Assembly (NCBI GenBank): GCA_016875095.1
Contig: VGSG01000005.1
Span: 44,223 to 108,222, forward strand
Length of the DNA: 64,000 nucleotides
Direction: 5' to 3'
From: Deltaproteobacteria bacterium
GTDB taxonomy: Bacteria > Desulfobacterota > Desulfomonilia > Desulfomonilales > Desulfomonilaceae
Part shown: positions 61,890 to 64,000 of the stretch, in pieces
How positions within the stretch are numbered: the stretch's first letter is position 1
How the letters are laid out: every line of letters begins with the position of its first letter
Notes under the pieces: generated by a model
The model's input: only the letters and a program-made list of their open reading frames with translations
Told to the model about the DNA's origin: nothing
The model's database searches: none
Made by a program: the position numbers and the translations under genes

Positions 61890-63524
61890 CTACTTATTAT
61901 GCTTTGAGGGGAACCAGCGCCGCTGCTCGATGTCCTGCATCTTTTGAGTCATATCAACACCGGACTTCTCAGCTTCAGGTTGGGTGGATTCCGCCCGCGG
62001 CTCCGCCTGGGGTCTTGTGGTCTTCTCTGTCGCGGCCTTGTCTGTAGTAGCCGAAGGAGATGGGCTGGGTTTGGCTACCTGCGTGTCGCGAGTGAGGATC
62101 ACTTTGCCGCCAAATTCGTAAATGCTGCCTTCACTTCCAGGGGGAACCATCATAGTTAATGTTCTTGTCCGAAAGCCGTTCTTTTCCAATTCTACCTGAA
62201 GGGGAGTGGCTACCTTCACACCGCTGATGGTTAGAGAACCCTTCTTGTCTGTTGTTCCGGCAGCTTCTCCGTTCACTTTCACGGTCACTTCACCCGGCTC
62301 GGTCGAGATCTGCAGCGACGCTATGGCAGCATGAAGCTTGATCAGACCGCTCTTGATCTGATGCTGGTTGCCGGTGAAATAGAACGGTCCCACCACCTTT
62401 TCCAGCCAGCCGTCTTTTTTTAGAGTCACCGCGATGGCAGTTTCCACCGGAAGGTACTTGATATGGAGATGACCATCCTCGGCTGTTCGTCCGACGAACC
62501 TGGTGTCAACGTAGACATTGACGCCACCAGGTTCTGTTTGGAGCTCCAGAATCGTTGCGGCACGCGGCACGTAACCTGTGCTCACCGGCAATCGCTTATC
62601 GAGGCTCGCAATGGCGGCCAGGGGAAAGAGACCTTCCACGGTTCCTTCAAACTGGGGGTGTTGCGCGCCTTTGGTTTTATCCTTGGTTTGAGAGTATACG
62701 TAGTTGTACGCTTCATTGATCGTGACGATTCCGTCAGAATCCTGATCTCCCTTACCCTTCAAAGCTTCGATGAAGAAATGGGTGAAGACCCCGTTCTTGA
62801 GATCGGGCATCTCCAAAGAAAACTGGTCCGGTCGGCTGGAGCTTATAACCACTTTCCCCGATGACGCGGTGAAGTCCCTCACGAAGTTGTTATAATTCAC
62901 AGCGGCCTTGGCGCCTTCCTTGGAGAACCCGCCCGCGTGGCAGGAATCCGCGATCAGCACTACCCTGGGACAATCCAGCCCTTTCAAGAACCGAAGCCCC
63001 GACATGTTCAGACTGGTCGGCTCCAGGAGTTGCGGGTCAGCCTCATATGAGAGGAAGAAGAATTCCCCCGCGCGTAAAGGGTCTATTGCGCCGTGACCGC
63101 TCAGGAAAACGAGAATGGTATCGTTCTTCCCCGCCTTGCGGAGGTCATAGTACAGGTACTTCTCCAATTCGTACTTGGTCGCTTGTTCGTCCACGAGGAC
63201 TTTCACGTTGGTCTTCTTGAATAGATGTTTCTGCGCTTCAAGCAGACTAGCGAAGTCCTGAGCGTCCTTGGCCGGAAACATCAACGAAGGAATAGAGGCG
63301 TGCTTGTATTTCCCTACACCCACGAAAAGCGCGTACAGCTCTCCTGGAGCATGGCCCGGAATCGCGATGACATCCTTTTCGGACTGACTTTCCTGGTTCG
63401 CAGGGACATCTTGGCAAGTGAATACGACGAACAACACCAAGAGGGCGCTCAACACCAACCCTCGCGCGACGGCGACCGCACAGCGATTACGATTACTGAC
63501 GTAAACGGATCTGAGCCCGGACAT
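61890..63524 (-). CDS. Caspase-like peptidase with EF-hand loop and two PEGA domains
   Basis: The 544-residue protein has a hydrophobic signal segment (about 18-37). A C14 caspase-like domain has H144 in FLSGHGAIDP and C195 in IADSCHAGGF. D260-E271 (DQDSDGIVTINE) is a complete EF-hand calcium loop inside the fold. Two PEGA domains follow (about 321-375 with TEPGGVNVYVDT and 398-455 with TEPGEVTVKVNG). A low-complexity Pro/Ser/Thr/Glu tail ends it. PEGA domains bind peptidoglycan or surface layers, so this is probably a cell-surface orthocaspase. Role unknown. Confidence 0.88.
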   Translation of the reverse strand: MSGLRSVYVSNRNRCAVAVARGLVLSALLVLFVVFTCQDVPANQESQSEKDVIAIPGHAPGELYALFVGVGKYKHASIPSLMFPAKDAQDFASLLEAQKHLFKKTNVKVLVDEQATKYELEKYLYYDLRKAGKNDTILVFLSGHGAIDPLRAGEFFFLSYEADPQLLEPTSLNMSGLRFLKGLDCPRVVLIADSCHAGGFSKEGAKAAVNYNNFVRDFTASSGKVVISSSRPDQFSLEMPDLKNGVFTHFFIEALKGKGDQDSDGIVTINEAYNYVYSQTKDKTKGAQHPQFEGTVEGLFPLAAIASLDKRLPVSTGYVPRAATILELQTEPGGVNVYVDTRFVGRTAEDGHLHIKYLPVETAIAVTLKKDGWLEKVVGPFYFTGNQHQIKSGLIKLHAAIASLQISTEPGEVTVKVNGEAAGTTDKKGSLTISGVKVATPLQVELEKNGFRTRTLTMMVPPGSEGSIYEFGGKVILTRDTQVAKPSPSPSATTDKAATEKTTRPQAEPRAESTQPEAEKSGVDMTQKMQDIEQRRWFPSKHNK

Positions 63525-63784
63525 CTGAACGCCCCCTTGGTTATTCGATTGCTATGATAGAGGCACGCCTCGTCCGATTTATAACTGCGTAGTGCGCTCG
63601 GGGTCGGAAGGAAGAATCAAAGGAGCGCCACGACACAGGAAAAGCCGGAACAAGGAGCCCCGAGAACTGAAAGCCTGCCGAGACAACGATCTATAATAAT
63701 TGCAGATTACTGCACGGGTAGCGTTTGAGTCAACACAAAACGCGGTTCGATGGGTGAGCATTCCTTTGAGTGTAGGGTCGCTGC

Positions 63785-63873
63785 CATTGCGGGTCCCGCG
63801 GGACGCGAGACAAAGCAATCTCCCACCTTTCAGCAAAGGGGATTGCTTCGTCGTTTCACTCCTCGCAATCACA
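63785..63873. repeat. CATTGCG...GAAGCAATCT-type repeat, near-complete copy
   Basis: CATTGCGGGTCCCGCGGGA, then AAAGCAATCTCCCACC, with the inverted half GGGGATTGCTTCGTC to CTCGCAATCAC, gives a clear palindromic plan. It belongs to the family at 22885 and 45095. It lies in the 476-base stretch 63525-64000 that has no supported gene. Confidence 0.8.
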
Positions 63874-63897
63874 ACTTTTTGTTTGGTAGTTAAATGA

Positions 63898-63968
63898 CCC
63901 CCGGCAGAGCCGGGGGCATAGTTCTGTTAGCCCCCCAAGGGGGTCGGATCAGGAGCCCCCTGAAGGGG
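63898..63968. repeat. Three GC-rich hairpins at the window end
   Basis: CCCCCGGC-AGA-GCCGGGGG (63898-63916), CCCCC-CAA-GGGGG (63931-63943) and CCCC-TGAA-GGGG (near 63957-63968) stand in a row. They may belong to a larger repeat or an RNA gene that continues past the edge. Confidence 0.4.
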
Positions 63969-64000
63969 ACGTCTCACCCTGAACCAGGTTGAGTTGTTCG

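Overview
The window looks like chromosomal DNA of a Desulfobacterota (deltaproteobacterial) anaerobe of the sulfate-reducing or syntrophic kind. The evidence is a Tmc-like transmembrane redox module (cytochrome b-like subunit plus a CCG/4Fe-4S subunit), a tetraheme cytochrome c3, a heptaheme cytochrome fused to a cytochrome b561-like domain, a [NiFe]-hydrogenase maturation protease, sigma-54 regulation, and cysteine-rich PAS domains. The exact genus cannot be fixed from sequence reading alone. No rRNA, tRNA or CRISPR array was seen.

Layout. 1-6 kb: the end of an exopolysaccharide cluster (polyprenyl phosphosugar transferase cut by the window edge, CapK/PaaK-like ligase, two different UDP-GlcNAc 2-epimerases), then ilvE. 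6-16.8 kb, mostly minus strand: a PAS-GAF histidine kinase, a triple PA14-like exported protein, an unknown membrane protein, a 54-residue protein, guaA, a small exported protein with its own terminator, and a leuC-type dehydratase large subunit. 17.5-27.2 kb, plus strand: Mrp ATPase, CDF metal exporter, rhomboid protease, ferredoxin-nitroreductase, HemN-like radical SAM enzyme, a double-GAF histidine kinase, a ketopantoate reductase-like enzyme and a diadenylate cyclase.

27.2-36.9 kb is one long plus-strand regulatory and redox operon. A consensus sigma-54 promoter with upstream palindromes precedes tmcC-like and tmcB-like genes, a receiver protein, a sensor kinase with an extracytoplasmic CX4CH motif, a universal stress protein, a 93-residue protein, an NtrB-type kinase, a sigma-54 activator and a small membrane protein. 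The operon appears to encode its own activator, so a redox-sensing feedback loop is a reasonable inference.

37-43 kb: a DJ-1/PfpI protein, a cobalamin adenosyltransferase divergent from a B12-binding radical SAM enzyme, hydrogenase protease, cytochrome c3, and the c7-b cytochrome fusion. 43-48 kb, minus strand: PAP2 phosphatase, an aromatic-repeat exported protein, and mlaD, mlaF, mlaE. dnaE follows on the plus strand.

52-64 kb is the accessory-looking end. It holds an AT-richer orphan gene encoding a predicted membrane-tethered PIN-like nuclease (the best candidate for an undescribed system), small membrane proteins, an ICMT-like methyltransferase, two CBS proteins, a MarR-controlled QueG-like ferredoxin fused to SCP2, an STAS/RsbW-like pair and a caspase-PEGA protein. 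Several dispersed elements lie here: two copies of a 188-base element with compensated hairpins, a TA-flanked MITE whose terminal repeat holds a stop codon, and the common CATTGCG...GAAGCAATCT type repeat.
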